Shown here in pieces: positions 20,294 through 32,356 of a DNA stretch of 64,000 nt. The stretch lies in NCBI RefSeq assembly GCF_907164915.1, contig NC_061868.1, forward strand, positions 20,703,819 to 20,767,818, written 5' to 3'. The translations under genes were made by a program, and so were the position numbers. The stretch's first letter is position 1. Each line of letters opens with the position of its first letter. Source of the DNA: Impatiens glandulifera (lineage: Eukaryota; Streptophyta; Magnoliopsida; Ericales; Balsaminaceae). The notes beneath the pieces are model-generated. The model had not been told where the DNA came from and made no database searches. It saw only the letters and a program-made list of their open reading frames with translations.

Positions 20294-22344
20294 ATGAGTA
20301 GACAAAAATCTCAAAGAAGGCGGGATCTAAGTGAATCTGAATATACAGAATCTGACAATGTATGATTTGGTTGATAAAGTTATAGTTTGGTTAATAATAT
20401 TATTTATGTGTTTCTAAAGCTTATTACTTGTTGTAGGATGTACGTGAATATGAAATTGGCGATAGAAGAACAAAAAAGGACAAAGATGCTCCAAAGACGA
20501 AAGCTTCATCTTCTAAACGTGCCAAAATGGTAACATCCCCCAAAGACAAACAACACTCTTCAAGACGAACAGCTCCAAAACAACCACCCCCAACTGCAGC
20601 CAAAAACCCATCTCCTAAAAAGAAGGGCTTACCCCCCAAACAACCCGTACCCCTTAAACAACCCGTGGCCCCCAAAGAACCCGTACCCCCAAACGACAAG
20701 TAACCCCCCAAAAAAAGCACAACTCACTTCAACTAAAAAACCCAAAAACCAAAAAACCAAAAATCTAACCAAAACAAGAAGTCTAGTCCAACCAAACTGC
20801 CTTCAACTTCAGTTCAACAAAATCTTGAACTAATCCCTTTTGAAGGTTTAAAAACTGAACCTGACATAATAGATGTTGTGGTCAATCGTGCTCTCATCCT
20901 CGATAATACATACCCATTACATCCATCCTCAAATATTGAAACGGAAGATGAGGATGAAGAAGATTCAAGGGAGAATGTACACCTGGCCGATCTTTCAAAA
21001 TCATCAAAGACCTACATAGAAATTATTGGAGAGAAGTAATTTTATTCATTTAAGTTATGTGTATATTGTACTTTAGATATATAAAATGACTTCATTTTTA
21101 ACCCTTGTATGTTTTTGCAATTTTTATCTGGATATTTTGAAGGACATACATAGAATAATCACGGGTTATTGGAGGGGGCCATACTTGAACTGGAATCAAG
21201 TTCCCGAAGACATTAAGAATGTTTGGTGGGAACAATTCACGGTATGTTTTGTTTTATTACTCTAATTGATTTTCATTATCAATTTATTGTTCTAAGTCTT
21301 TAACTAATTTATATAATTGGTTGTAGGAGACATTTGAGTGGGATCCCATTAAGGAGGTAGATGTGAATAAACTTTTCAAGAAAAAGAGTAGTGCCAAGAT
21401 AAGAAACTTTGTTACTAAGGCAAAATCCGATATGAAAAGACCCTCACACGTTACCCTTGAAGACTGAAAAGAAATGAAAACCAAATTTTATGAACCAAAG
21501 TATTATCAGAAGTGCACCAATGCCAAAGGAAATCGGCATAAATACAAAGAAAATGGTGGTGCTACATATTATGGGGGTTCAATCTCAGTTATAGAACATC
21601 AAAGAAGATTGGTAATTAAGTAATTTATTTATTTGAGTTGTATTTAATTTATTTAACTTTATATTACTAACACTTACATTTATAATTTATAATAGGCAAA
21701 GAAACTTGGAAGAAAAACTTCCCTTCTTGAAACATTTGAGAAGACACATAAAAAGAGGGATGATACATGGAGTAGAAACAGGACAGCAAAAGTTGTGGTC
21801 ATATTAATATTTTATGTTCATTAAAAGGTTGAGTTTTATTTTTTATACACAACTAACTATATTTGTTTTGTTATGCAACAATCTTTTACTCAACTCCATC
21901 AAACTCAAGAAACTTTGGATCCAAATGAACAGAAATCTGAAACAGAGTTGTGGATGGAGGCAGTAGGGCGTTCCAAGAGCGGGCGTGTGTTTGGAATAGA
22001 CTATATGGGTCGAAAATAGGTATTCGAAAATGGACAATCCATCACACAATTTTCTTTAGAGTTAAATACACTTAAAGAAACTGTTACTACTTTATAAGTT
22101 ATAAATTCTGACAAGGAGAAAGAGATTGCACTACAAAAAGAAGAAGTTGAGAGATGTAAGGCAGAATATGAAGAACAACAAGAGAGAATTAAACTATTAG
22201 AGTCCAACCAAGTTGAACTAGTTCAGGACAAAGTTCTTTTCAAACTCAAGTGCAGTCTTTAAATGAAAATTTTGATAATTTCCTAGAAGTATGGAATAAG
22301 AAAGGGGAAGACACGATCCCAAAGGTTCCCACTCAGGACGACTA
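20294..22344 (+). pseudogene. CACTA second gene, Transposase_24 (TNPA/Ptta-like)
   Basis: About six exons are visible. Exon 1 (20294-20359) gives MSRQKSQRRRDLSESEYTES. Exon 2 (20437-21035) is Lys/Pro-rich with PKQPVPLKQPV and an acidic ETEDEDEEDS, and needs a frameshift near 20701. Exon 3 (about 21143-21241) reads ITGYWRGPYLNWNQVPEDIK. Exon 4 (21327-21611) reads FEWDPIKEVDVNKLFKKK and TLED*KEMKTKFYEPKYYQK, with TGA at 21465 in place of the family Trp, then GGATYYGGSIS. Exon 5 (21696-21797) reads KTSLLETFEKTHKK. Exon 6 (from about 21881) has ELWMEAVGRSKSGRVFG and a coiled coil (KEEVERCKAEYEEQQERIKL), ending about 22344. The W.....Y...S and G...H..GSIS pattern is that of PF03004. Such proteins bind CACTA subterminal repeats. 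Confidence 0.82.
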
Positions 22345-24233
22345 ATGAAGAAGGATAGTGATTCAACCTTTAATTTGGTAATATGCTTGATATTCAAATG
22401 AAATTCATATGTTATTATAATAATGCTATTAATGTTAGTTATAATAATAAATATTTAAGTATGTTGAATTATAGGTTTGAACAATTAATAGGTAGATTTA
22501 AGAAGTTTGAATTGTAGGTTAATGTTTTATGAAATTTGTTTAGTAAGTTTTCAAATGATTTTGTATTATGTTCAATATATGAGTTTTTTAATGTTGTCAA
22601 GTGATTTAGTTTCATGTTTAATATTGTATAATTAATAGGTTAATGTTTTATGGAATTTATTTAGTAAGATTTCAAATGATTTAGTTTTATGTTCAATATA
22701 TGATTTTTTTTAATGTTGTCTAATTAATAGGTTAGTGTTTTATGAAATTTATTTAGTAAGTTTCAAATAATTAATTTTTATGTTCAATACATGAGTTCTT
22801 TTAATGTTGTTAAGTGATTTAAATTCATGTTTATGTTTTCAAATAGTTTACTTTTACGACCAATTTATGAGTTGTATAATGTTGTCAAATGCTATTGTAG
22901 AATGCACCATGATGGGTGTGATGGGTATTGGGCTTCAAAAGCTTTAAGAAAATTAAAATTGTATATTGTTTAATATATAAACTAATTAGTCAATTTAATT
23001 GCTCATTTTTTTGAATTGATACAGGTTTGCAGAAATGGAGAATGAATGAATTGAAGCTAACATTATTAGGAGCTATTTGGAAAAGCCATTTTGTGTAATA
23101 TTTGGCATGTTTTTGTTAATATTTTTGGTCATATTTATGGAACATGCATAAGTAGTTGATGAATTTAATTTGCAAATGTGTTTTGCAAATATGTAATGAA
23201 TTTATGTTGGTGTACTAAGAATTGATATAGGAATTATTGATGAATATAAGCTGATTTTGGTTATTATTTATATATAGGAATTTGAATTTAATTGAATTAC
23301 AATATTTGTTTTTTAAATAATCTGTTGATGATTGTAAAAATTATGCAAATTTATTGTAAATTTTGAAAATATATTATTTAGAATTATGTAAATCGTGCAT
23401 TACAAATAATGCAAATGAAGTTGTATAGATTATTGTTAATATTAATGCAAAGTTGTGAATAAGGTAATTGTAGTAATAGTTGCAGTTTTATCAATAATAT
23501 AATTGTAGCTGTGATAATACGAAGATAGTTGTAAATATGTATAATGCAAATGACAATGCTATAATATACGAAAATATAATTTGGGTAATATAAATAGAAT
23601 TTCAAACGAAATAATGCAAATCAAATTGCACATATATTTGTAATTTATTATACAAATTATAAATATAGATATTGCGAAGATTATTGCAGTAAGAAATTTA
23701 AAATATTATTGCAAAGAGTATTGCGTAACATAATTTTATAAGTTAATGCAGTTTTCATTGAAGGTACGTTTTCATATAATTTGTTGAATATACTTTTATA
23801 GAAAGATGCAAATTTTATTGCTTCATTTTCATATATTTGTTATATTAGTTATTACGAAACATATTACAGTTCATAATTTTATACGTTAGTGCAGTTTATG
23901 CTGAATATATTTTTATTGTTAAATAGATTTATCTTATTGGAATTTTTATTGCAAAACATTAAATTTATTAATAAAACATCTATTGTAAATCTTATGGCAA
24001 ATATACTTTAACCATGGTTAGTTACAGTTTCAGAAAAAATGGATTTTCCGCAATATCTTTGTATTCAGTGAAAATTTTGTTGAAACAGTTAATGTAAACA
24101 CCAATGCAAATTTGCTATCAATGATTTGCAATGTTTTTCGGTAATTACAAATGTGGTTGCGAAATTCCAAAATAATGTTAAGACAAATGTTAAAGACCGT
24201 TTTTAATGCAAATGAGTAGTTTTTTTTATAGTG
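22345..24233 (+). other. CACTA 3' subterminal region
   Basis: AT-rich, no gene. A first half (22380-22870) holds four or five loose repeats of aatgtttatgaaattt(g/a)tttagtaagttt with ttcaatatatgagttttt. The second half (23390-24220) is dense in tgcaaa, attgcag and gcgaa words in varied order, the usual look of TNPA-type binding sites. Confidence 0.6.
24221..24233 (+). other. CACTA 3' terminus
   Basis: tttttttatagtg is the complement of CACTATAAAAAAA. The next three bases are atg, the expected 3 bp target repeat; the partner lies off window. A second CACTA in this window (51350-55385) ends likewise in tagtg. Confidence 0.65.
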
Positions 24234-24943
24234 ATGTAAAATTGTTAATTTATTTACATGTGTATTTGACATTTATTTTCTATGTCATTTTATTTCTTTA
24301 TTTTATAATATAATTTTTTTTTCATTTCAAACTAACGCTGCCTAAATTTTGATCCTATTATAACTCATCTTATATACTAACAAGTAACAAGATCTCCACG
24401 AATTATTAATTAATTACCGTGACAATGTCTAAGAGTTAATTGACAATATCGGGGAGATCGACTCTCAATTGATCCAGGGAAGAGAATCCAGATGTTAGGT
24501 CATTCTTCCCTATATCAAAAGTGTACAAGGCCTTGCTGAAATGATGTCTTTGGCATCAGATCTTCAAAAACTCCCCCGCGCCCACATACAATAGTAAATA
24601 CTAACATTTCTTTAATTAATCGATCAATCATTGATATGTTAATATATAAAGAAAGTGAGAAAGTAGGAACCATGAATTGATGGATCATGGATCCTTATTT
24701 CATAATCCAATTTTTAATTTACCTTTGATGAATTTATAAATGTTAGAAATGTGAGTATGAAGTGGTTGTCAGGGATACAATTATTGTTTCTAAACTTTCC
24801 AATCTTTACGTAGCGAGTCCGCGAATAATATTTTAGTTAATAATGTAAATGATTTAAAAAATATATAACCTTTATATAAAAATTCTCAAATAACATACTT
24901 GTAAAAAATATTTGCTTATTTTTTTTTTTATAAAATGTTAAGA
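24234..24943. other. AT-rich intergenic DNA
   Basis: Nothing is recognised apart from the decayed exon at about 24412-24594. After 24600 there are only AT-rich spacer and a poly-T tract at 24920-24929. Confidence 0.5.
24412..24594 (+). pseudogene. decayed exon of an unidentified host gene
   Basis: One frame reads RDNV*ELIDNIGEIDSQL, then IQGRESRC*VILPYIKSVQG and LAEMMSLASDLQKLPRAH over about 60 codons. Both stops (TAA, TAG) become Gln by a single T-to-C change, so they look like C-to-T decay. Base composition is much closer to coding than the flanks. I cannot name the family; the peptide is helical and charged. No intron signals or neighbouring exons were found. Confidence 0.4.
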
Positions 24944-24948
24944 CTATC

Positions 24949-25427
24949 TGCTAGGGTCTACAAATTAAGGCCTCGGTTGTAGAACAATTTTAGCAACCTT
25001 TCTCGGCACTCGTTCTCGGTCCTATTGTGCACATGGCCCAAATTTCTGTTTTGTTGTATTAATATTTTGTTTTGCTTTTCTTTTCTATTTTACAAACCGA
25101 ATTCTGTTATTTTCTAGTAGTTGTTGTAACCGAATATTCTGGGACAAGACATCACCTATATAAGGCTGATCTTTCTTCCCCAAGGACCCATGAATGGAAT
25201 AATGAAGATATGAAATTCGCCCACATTCGTCTATTATTATTTACTATGGACTGTTTGGTATATACCAATAATATTTCTCTTTGCACCCTTGGTTCTTCTA
25301 TCCCCTCCCCCAAATTCTCTATTAAAAACCTTCCGCTATCCTTTGATTATAGAATTTCCACCGGTCTTAGAGATCAATAACTTGATTTTTAAACCCATAA
25401 ACACATGTTACGAAACAAGTCGTAAAA
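24949..25427 (+). repeat. 5' LTR of the gag-only gypsy element
   Basis: It starts TGCTAGGGTC. The TATA box is cctatataagg near 25156. The final CA has become AA (cgtaaaa) compared with the 3' copy. Confidence 0.92.
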
Positions 25428-25430
25428 TTC

Positions 25431-25443
25431 TTGGTATTAAAGC
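25431..25443 (+). other. primer-binding site, tRNA-iMet type
   Basis: ttggtattaaagc lies a few bases after the 5' LTR. The standard plant site is TGGTATCAGAGC, so two transitions (C to T, G to A) are seen. Confidence 0.7.
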
Positions 25444-25485
25444 AAGACGATCCTTAAATGGAAGAAACCCGGTAGCAAACAAGAC

Positions 25486-26181
25486 ATGGACGCTCTTAAG
25501 ACCCTACTCGAAGGCCTGATCCAACAACATGCCTCCATGCAAGCTGCCCTGCAGCAACACATGACCGAATAAGCTGATTTGCATAATGCCTTTCTGCAAA
25601 ATATGGACAGAAGGTATGCTGCTGGAAAAAGCTTGACAGCCATTGAAAAATGTGCGTTTAATAATGGCCAAGATCCCCGCACCCGACCCCATGTTATTGC
25701 TTTTTACTACCTTCCTCCAACCCGGATCACAAATGTTAATATTTCTGAATTTGATGGGACTGATTTGGAGGGCTGGCTCTTATTTGCCGAGCAAGTCCTT
25801 AGGGAGAGCAAAATGAATGATGCCACAAAACTGGACATTGTTCGCACTCACTTCTCTAAAGAGGCAAGAACGTGGCATGAATCATATTTGCGGAATCGCA
25901 ACTATATGGAAGCATTGACGTGGCATAAATTCAAGAAAGATCTCTTGCTGCAATTCGGTCACAGACCCTTGTACAGCGCCAAATTGTCGCTGCTGCCCAA
26001 GCCATGCAATGTTAACACAGTCTGGCCGAGCACAAACTGGACGACTGATCTCAAGGAAGACTGGTGTTATACTTGCAATGAAAAATAGGAGCCCAATCAT
26101 AGGTACAAATCCAGATTGTTCATGGCCCCGACTAATCAGCAAGAAGTCCAAGAACTCGTTCAAGACCCGTCCAAGAATTAG
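25486..26181 (+). pseudogene. Ty3/gypsy gag (capsid and zinc knuckle)
   Basis: The ATG at 25486 gives MDALKTLLEGLIQQHASMQA, a short coiled coil. A TAA at 25570-25572 stands where Gln is likely. The main frame then reads NISEFDGTDLEGWLLFAEQV, the hallmark of the Retrotrans_gag capsid domain (PF03732), followed by IVRTHFSKEARTWHESYL and FKKDLLLQFGHRP. The zinc knuckle is WCYTCNEK*EPNHRYKSR; the stop at 26086 replaces the usual Trp and the last Cys has become Tyr. The frame ends at 26181. The region linking capsid to knuckle is shorter than usual, as after an internal deletion. The protein would form the particle shell. Confidence 0.85.
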
Positions 26182-26787
26182 GTTTTAATGAACCCACCTT
26201 TGCTTCTTGAGACTAGGGACAAACGTGTCATTATTTTGCACACTTTCACGGTCCAGCAGGGTACCCCTTGATCGCGGGTCAACATAAAACAAGGCTACCA
26301 ACTAGAAAAGGCCTTGGATAATTATAATGTTGCTTCCACGGTACAAATAAAGAGAAAAAATGAATGACAAAGTGTTTCACTGGTTTTGAAAGACACTCCT
26401 AAAAATTTCCAGCACATAATCAAAGGGCTCAACCAGCAACCCAACAACCGACCACCAGCCAGGAAGGTAGTTAGAAGACATGGCTATGTTGTTGCACATG
26501 TGTTACTGGTCTGGATAAAGGACTGGACTTGGTTGTTTGAAGACATTCTAGAGTATGCCCGAAAGAAAAATGGCCCTTTTTCTGCACCTGGCGTGTTGGG
26601 CCGAAGGAAGGACTAATTGCGGAACGGGAACACCGAAGGCTTCTAAGAAATGTGGTCCTAGACTCCGACACTTGTTGGAGTTGCTGAAGTCCGACCAAAT
26701 TCTTTGAAATTTTGAACATGCGCATTAGAGGCTCGGAAGATCACGGTCTTTTTCGTCGAGGGCGACGAATTTTGAAGAGGGAGATAA
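26182..26787 (+). other. remainder of the gag-only internal region
   Basis: No pol motif (no DTG/DSG, YVDD or HHCC) is visible in any frame. A 76-codon open frame at 26386-26616 shows no recognisable domain. The purine-rich gaagagggagataa at the end is the polypurine tract. Confidence 0.6.
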
Positions 26788-27267
26788 TGCTAGAGTCTAC
26801 AAATTAAGGCCTCGGTTGTAGAACAATTCCAACAATCTTTCTCGGCACCCGTTCTCGGTCCTATGGTGCACATGGGCCAGATTTCTGTTTTGTTGTACTA
26901 ATATTTTGTTTTACTTTTCTTTTCTATTTTACAAACCAAATTCTGTTATTTTCTAGTAGTTGTTGTAACCGAATATTTTGGGGGCAAGACATCACTTATA
27001 TAAGGCTGATCTTTCTTCCCTTAGGACCCATGAATGGAATAATGAAGATATGAACTTCGCCCCCATTCGTCTATTATTATTTACTATGGAATGTTTGGTA
27101 TAGACCAACAATATTTCTCTTCGCATCCTTGGTTCTTCTATCCCCTCCCCCAAATTCTCTATTAAAAATCTTTCGCTGCCCTTTGATTGTAGAATTTCCA
27201 CCGGTCTTAGAGATCAAGAACTTGATTCTTGAACCCATAAAGACATCTTATGAAACAAGTCGTAACA
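26788..27267 (+). repeat. 3' LTR of the gag-only gypsy element
   Basis: It starts TGCTAGAGTC and ends CGTAACA; 480 bp. It aligns over its full length with the 5' LTR with scattered substitutions. Confidence 0.92.
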
Positions 27268-27272
27268 CTATC

Positions 27273-28734
27273 TCAAATTTATAACTTTCATTTCAGTTTA
27301 AGATATTTTAAATGAGAATTTAAAATTATCTTTGTTATTTTAAATACATTTTCTTATAACTTAAACTACTCTATTAACATAAGTTGCTCTACAAATTTAT
27401 GAAATAGATTTAACATTTCTCAATAGTATGAAACAAAGATTCAACTTTAAATATGTTAGACAATCTTTTCAATTAAATTTATTTACATAAATCATTAATT
27501 TATCCAAATAAACATGTTTTAAATATTTTTATTGTGTTTTTCTCATGTGTGGCAAAAATAGTAGTATTATGTATTCAAAATTAATGATGTGTCAAACTGT
27601 CAATATATTAAAATAGAGAAATAATAAAGGCAATAAAATAAGGTCATGATTTTGGCATGATCTGACACATGTGTAGGAGAGAGAAAAAAAAATTTAAATT
27701 CATTTCCCGCAGTCATTTTATCTCCCTTAACTCTCTCCGAAGAAAATCTTTTACAAACACAAGACACTATATATATTCATTGCGTGAACTCAAAAACTAC
27801 AAATTTTTATTTCATAATGGTAGGTTTTTCAGTTTTAGTTATACAAAAGACTTTTTATTTTATATAGATAACACATAACTTCTTCGACTTTAATGTTCAA
27901 GATTGCAACAAAGACAACGTTGGAGAAGATAAAGCTTTGAACAAATTGTCCGTTGAACCCGAAAGGTACCGAACAAGACCATGTTTTAGTTGAAGAAATA
28001 CATGAACATGACCTTGTAAAAAATAACAACAAGGTCATGTTCTTATATATATATATATTTTTATTTTAAAGTATTTTTTCTAAACAATTTCATGAAACTG
28101 TTTAGAAGAAAAATTTTGAAATTGAAATGTTAAAAGAACATGGCATTGTAAGAACATGACCATATTCTGTTAACATGACGTTCATATGCACTGAATATGA
28201 AATTCTTTTGAAAAAGGCACTGAACATGACATTCATATGCACTGAATATGAAATTCTTTTGAAAAAAAACTAAGTTTTTAACTGAAAAATGCGTTAAATA
28301 TGACGTTAATAGGAACTAAACATGACCGAACATCTTTCCCACACTTAATCAAGATCTAAACTAATAGAATTTATAATTTCTAAAAATGAAAATTAGGTAG
28401 CAACTCTTATAACTCGAAATCAGACTAAATTTATTATCTTGAAAATGAGCTCCGTGTGTTCATTTCTCAGACAGTCGATTAATTTTTCATTATTGGAAAT
28501 AAATTGAATCATCATAGCTTACCATTTTTAAATCCTCATTTCATCTGAAATTCAAGAGGAAGATGTGTAACAGGGATAACAAATACTTGAGTCGATTTCC
28601 CGACTTTGACGAATTTAGACGAGTAAAATTGATAAAAAAATTATTATCTTCCAAGTTTGTTAAACATTTCATGACTCCAAAATAAGTTTAGTGAAATTTG
28701 GTGGTGGATGAAGTGGACGTAACTCAATTTGAGT
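27273..28734. other. AT-rich intergenic DNA with a short tandem repeat
   Basis: No gene is recognised. At about 28176-28275 a 50 bp unit (catatgcactgaatatgaaa then ttcttttgaaaaa) occurs twice in tandem. A copia LTR ends at 28831, so part of this stretch may be its U3, but I cannot find the start. Confidence 0.45.
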
Positions 28735-28860
28735 GAACCACTATAAATCTGTGTCTTCTTGTGTTCTTCTTTCTTGAGTTTTTTAAAGATCGTTTCAAGT
28801 AGGTCGAATTTGGGAGATACAAATCCTAACAACTAGTATCGGAGCAGTTAGGCTAGATCT
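28735..28860 (+). mobile_element. copia LTR end and primer-binding site
   Basis: TATA-like cactataaatctgtgtcttc at 28739 and the ending aaatcctaaca at 28831 are followed at once by agtatcggagc (28836-28846), close to the tRNA-iMet site TGGTATCAGAGC. This is the 3' edge of a 5' LTR plus the start of the internal region. The LTR start is unclear and no gag domain follows, so the element is truncated. Confidence 0.65.
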
Positions 28861-29479
28861 CACTAGCCTCGATAGTGTGTTTGATTATCAATTCCTAGGA
28901 ACCGACATATGATCGCTTGCTCATATCTAACCTATGTGATGTAAGACTACTTGTTGTTTAGTAGAGACAAACCATGGAGAGACTAAAATTATTTTGAATG
29001 CCAATAAGTGTTTCACAAACTTTGAAGATATTAATGTTTTATCATTAGAAAAAGATGATTGGACAACTAGAAATATGGCCAAGGCCAAGAAAACAAATGA
29101 ATACAAGTTTTGACAATATTCTTTTATGTTATTTGATTTTCTATATAGTGCTTTATTTTTGTTTCATATTTTTTTCTTGAATTTTATACTCATTTTTTAG
29201 ATCAAGAGATTGTCTTAATCTTATTTATAAAATTTACTTAACCTAATATTACAACTTTTACTATTTTATTGATTCTAAAATTATTAAAAGATACTAAATT
29301 TTACAATAAATAAAAATCTATATTAAAAACATGTTAAATAATAATATATTTTTATAGTTGTACTTAAACTGCTCTATTTTTTTTATTGTTTCATGAACCT
29401 TTTAAAAAAAAGGAAAAAAATAATATTAAAACTAGACAAACGGTTCGACTGTATTAACAAAAACACAAATTTACACCAT
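28861..29479. other. copia internal leader grading into AT-rich DNA
   Basis: 28861-29110 may be copia leader and a gag start, but the frame beginning ATGGAGAGACT at 28975 stops after seven codons. The remainder is AT-rich with poly-A runs; nothing else is recognised. Confidence 0.35.
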
Positions 29480-30635
29480 TTAAGATTAACTGTGCTATAT
29501 GGACAAACAAGATTAAAGAAGGAATGACTTGGTCACTTAAGAAGATTCAAAAGTTTAAGGACAACACTATGATTCTGTATAAGATTCGATTAAGAGATGG
29601 TAGGGGACCATGTTTTGGCACGATCATTGGTTCGAAAACCAGCCTATTGTTCTTAAAACAGATTTTGGAGGTATTCTAAGAAGGAGGGTACAAATTTGTT
29701 ACCATAGTTAAAGACATAATAGATGGGCAATGGAACACACTTTTAAGGAGAATTCAAGGAGGCACGCATAAGAATTCTAAATATTATTCAAACATTACAT
29801 ATTAATGATACTACAAATTTACGAGATGGGTTGATTGAGAATGGTGAAAAATTTAATTCAAATCTACCGTGTGAGTTTATTCGGGAGAGGGACATATTGT
29901 GGAGTGGGCTTCCTTAGAGTGGTCTCTAAGATTATCTCGCACCATCAAATTACTCTATGATTTGCTTTCCGTAGTCGGCTCTCGATAAGGGACCGAGTTA
30001 GCAGGTATATGATGACCCAAATACATGTTTCGTTTTATGTTCAATGGTGGAAGAATATATAGATCATTTGTTTATTGATTGCCCTTATACGACTAAACTT
30101 TGGAGGTGATTTACTAATGTTATGGGCTTGCTAAATTTTCCCCTTCATTGGAATCAAATTAAGGAATTCGTGATTGGAAAGGCTAAAGGAAACACGTTTT
30201 TCCGTTAATGTCATGAAGTGTTACTTTGGGGCGGTTGTGTATCAAACATTGATGGAAAGAAATGCTAGAGTCTTCCTAATGACTAGGAGAAACGAGGTGC
30301 AAGTTTGGAACGATATCATATTTGATGACAACAAATCTCTAATACATACATTAAGGCGTATTCTAATCACTTCGTAGAACTGAATGCTTTGTCGATAATC
30401 AGGGAATATATTTGAAAAAGTCACCGATTTATGTTTGTATAAGACGAGTTAGTGGACTTGTGTTATTTGTAGTTTGTATGCATTCATTTATGTATTACTC
30501 TTTTTTATTTAAAATCAAACTAGGGTTTGTCTAGTTTGATTAAAAACTCGTGTCGATTTTTCTCATTTTTGGGGTGTTTAATGAAATGACAAATTTTCCA
30601 TTTTAAAAAAAAAATAAAAAAAAATAATCGTGTTA
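29480..30635 (+). mobile_element. L1-type LINE, 5'-truncated 3' end
   Basis: Frames jump, but the C-terminal end of L1 ORF2 is clear. At 29595-29645 it reads DGRGPMFWHDHWF and ENQPIVLKT. The zf-RVT region has EEYIDHLFIDCPYTTKLWR near 30050-30110. The terminal AVVYQTLMERNARVFLMTRR (30230-30290) is a common ending of plant L1 proteins. The 3'UTR holds aactagggtttgtctagttt and tttaatgaaatgac, then A-rich sequence at 30605-30630. At least four frameshifts or stops are present. The same tail is found in the L1 copies at 33228-34757 and 43304-43745, so these belong to one family. Confidence 0.85.
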
Positions 30636-30902
30636 AACTCAAAACTATGTCCCTCATCTAACATTATATTTAACAAATTTAATTTTGTTTAAGACAATAA
30701 TTGAAGTAAAAAATATAACAAATCACAAAATTTCTTTAATGACAAATTAAACAACAAAATAGTTCAAAAAAAATTGTAAAAATAAAACAAAAACACGAAA
30801 CAAATATAAATTAATTTATATCCCTTTCAAAGAGTCGAAACAAATTATAAAACTATATTTTTTTTAAATTGTTGACGAGAGTATGAATTATTGAGTTTAA
30901 AG

Positions 30903-32281
30903 TATGGGTGTAAATGAGTCGAGCTGCTCGTGAGCCGATTGGTCCAAGTTTGATTCGAGTTCGGTCAAAATCGAATTCGAGCCAAGCTCGAGCCAACTCG
31001 TTTAAGATTCGAGCCGAATTCGAGCTTAGGGAAGATTCGTCAAGTTTTTCGAGCCTAATCATATAATTTTTTATTTATTATATTTTATTTTTTAATCAAA
31101 ATTTGTAACATACCCATTAGACTATTTATGGGATTATTAGTTATGGGCCTCTCCAAAATCCAATTATCCACATAATCCTATTTTCTATCTTGTTTTCCAA
31201 ATTCCAAATCCTCATATGACTCTTTGAATGATTTGGTTGTTCCTATTCATCTCTTGTTCAGATCTGTCTACAACTGTTACATCGAAAGTTGGTTCTTAGT
31301 AATAAAATATACTATCAAATTTCAAAATTTAAAAATAAACTTTTTATTAACAAAATATCTATCCCAACCCGACAATATTATTTCGTTAATTATTATACAA
31401 AAATATTATATTTATTAAATAAAACATAAAATATACATAGGGGTGAGAAATATTACCGATATTATAGGTATATTAAAAATATCGTACCTCAATATATTGA
31501 GAATATCGATTTTTTAGGTATATCGAAAAACAGTAAGGTATGATACTGAAATCAAAATTATTGATACGTTAAAAGTATGAGATTTTCAATATTTTGGTAT
31601 ATCAAGATATACCAAAATAATATATATAAATTAAAAAATATATATTATATAATACTTATAAGAAAATAAATAGATTTGATATTAATTTAATTAAAAGAAT
31701 ATAATTTTTGAAAATTAAATCAAAATATAATTATATTGTAATATTATTTAATATATGCAATCTCAATGTATTATATTTTATAAAATAAAACTATTTTTAT
31801 TTGACTATAAAGTGTTTTAATTTCAAAATAAACTTAATAGAGTCTAATATGTTTTCAAGTTTATCTCAAATACAATACACGTCTTAAAGGTATTATTTTT
31901 TAGAAGAGTCTTAACTTCCATTTGCATCTCATTCTACCGTCCACACAACACAACAATCTTTATTTCGATGAACTATGTTTTGATTTATGGTTGTTTGTTT
32001 TCATTAATATGTAACTAAGGATTTGAAATATTTGTGTGGTGAACTAGTGATTGCTGAATGGTGATTTATGTTTTTTTAATATAAGAAATTAATATTTAAA
32101 TATATTTAAATCCGAGCCTTTTGAACCGAACTCGAGTCTATGGTTATATGATCGAGCTGAGTTTAAACTTAATATTGAAATCTCAATCGAGCTCGTGCTC
32201 CATCCGAGCCAATAAAAAACGGGTTGAGCTGATCTCGAGCCAGGTCTAGTTCGAACTTGGCTCGGCTCGTTTACACCCCTA
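30903..32281. mobile_element. hAT-like non-autonomous DNA transposon
   Basis: The left end is TATGGGTGTAAATGAGTCGA and the right end, complemented, TAGGGGTGTAAACGAGCCGA. The flanking 8 bp gtttaaag (30895-30902) and gtttaagg (32282-32289) match at 7 of 8 positions, as expected of a hAT target repeat. Both ends are rich in gagctcg/cgagc words over about 170 bp, continuing the inverted similarity. The 1.0 kb centre is AT-rich with no transposase; it contains a palindromic stretch of gatatattgaa-like words at 31440-31620 that may be a nested MITE. Confidence 0.7.
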
Positions 32282-32356
32282 GTTTAAGGGTACAATCAAT
32301 AATTATATAATATATCAAAGTATTAAATATTTATTTATCAAAACTTGTGGTGTTTT

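Larger units (their letters stand above)
8737..24233 (+). mobile_element. large En/Spm-CACTA transposon, 5' end missing, disrupted by three solo LTRs
   Basis: The right terminus is tttttttatagtg at 24221-24233, the inverse of a CACTATAAAAAAA start. A TNP2-type transposase lies at 13482-16512 and a Transposase_24-type second gene at 20294-22344, the gene pair expected of CACTA elements. Long arrays and subterminal DNA rich in words such as ttgca, gcaaa and gcgaaa lie on both sides. No CACTA 5' terminus is visible in the window, so the left end was probably displaced by the copia insertion at 8736 and lies off window. Solo LTRs interrupt it at 10478, 13983 and 16513. Calling all of 8737-24233 one element is inference from gene order and shared motifs. 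Confidence 0.65.
24949..27267 (+). mobile_element. complete gag-only Ty3/gypsy element (TR-GAG type)
   Basis: Two LTRs of about 480 bp (24949-25427 and 26788-27267) flank 1360 bp of internal DNA. The target repeat ctatc is exact (24944-24948 and 27268-27272). A tRNA-Met-type primer site follows the 5' LTR, and the purine tract gaagagggagataa precedes the 3' LTR. The internal region codes only for gag; protease, reverse transcriptase, RNase H and integrase are absent. Such elements are mobilised in trans by an autonomous gypsy. LTR start TGCTAG(G/A)GTCTAC and end CGTAACA (5' copy CGTAAAA) agree. The LTRs differ at many sites by eye, so the insertion is not recent. Confidence 0.93.
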
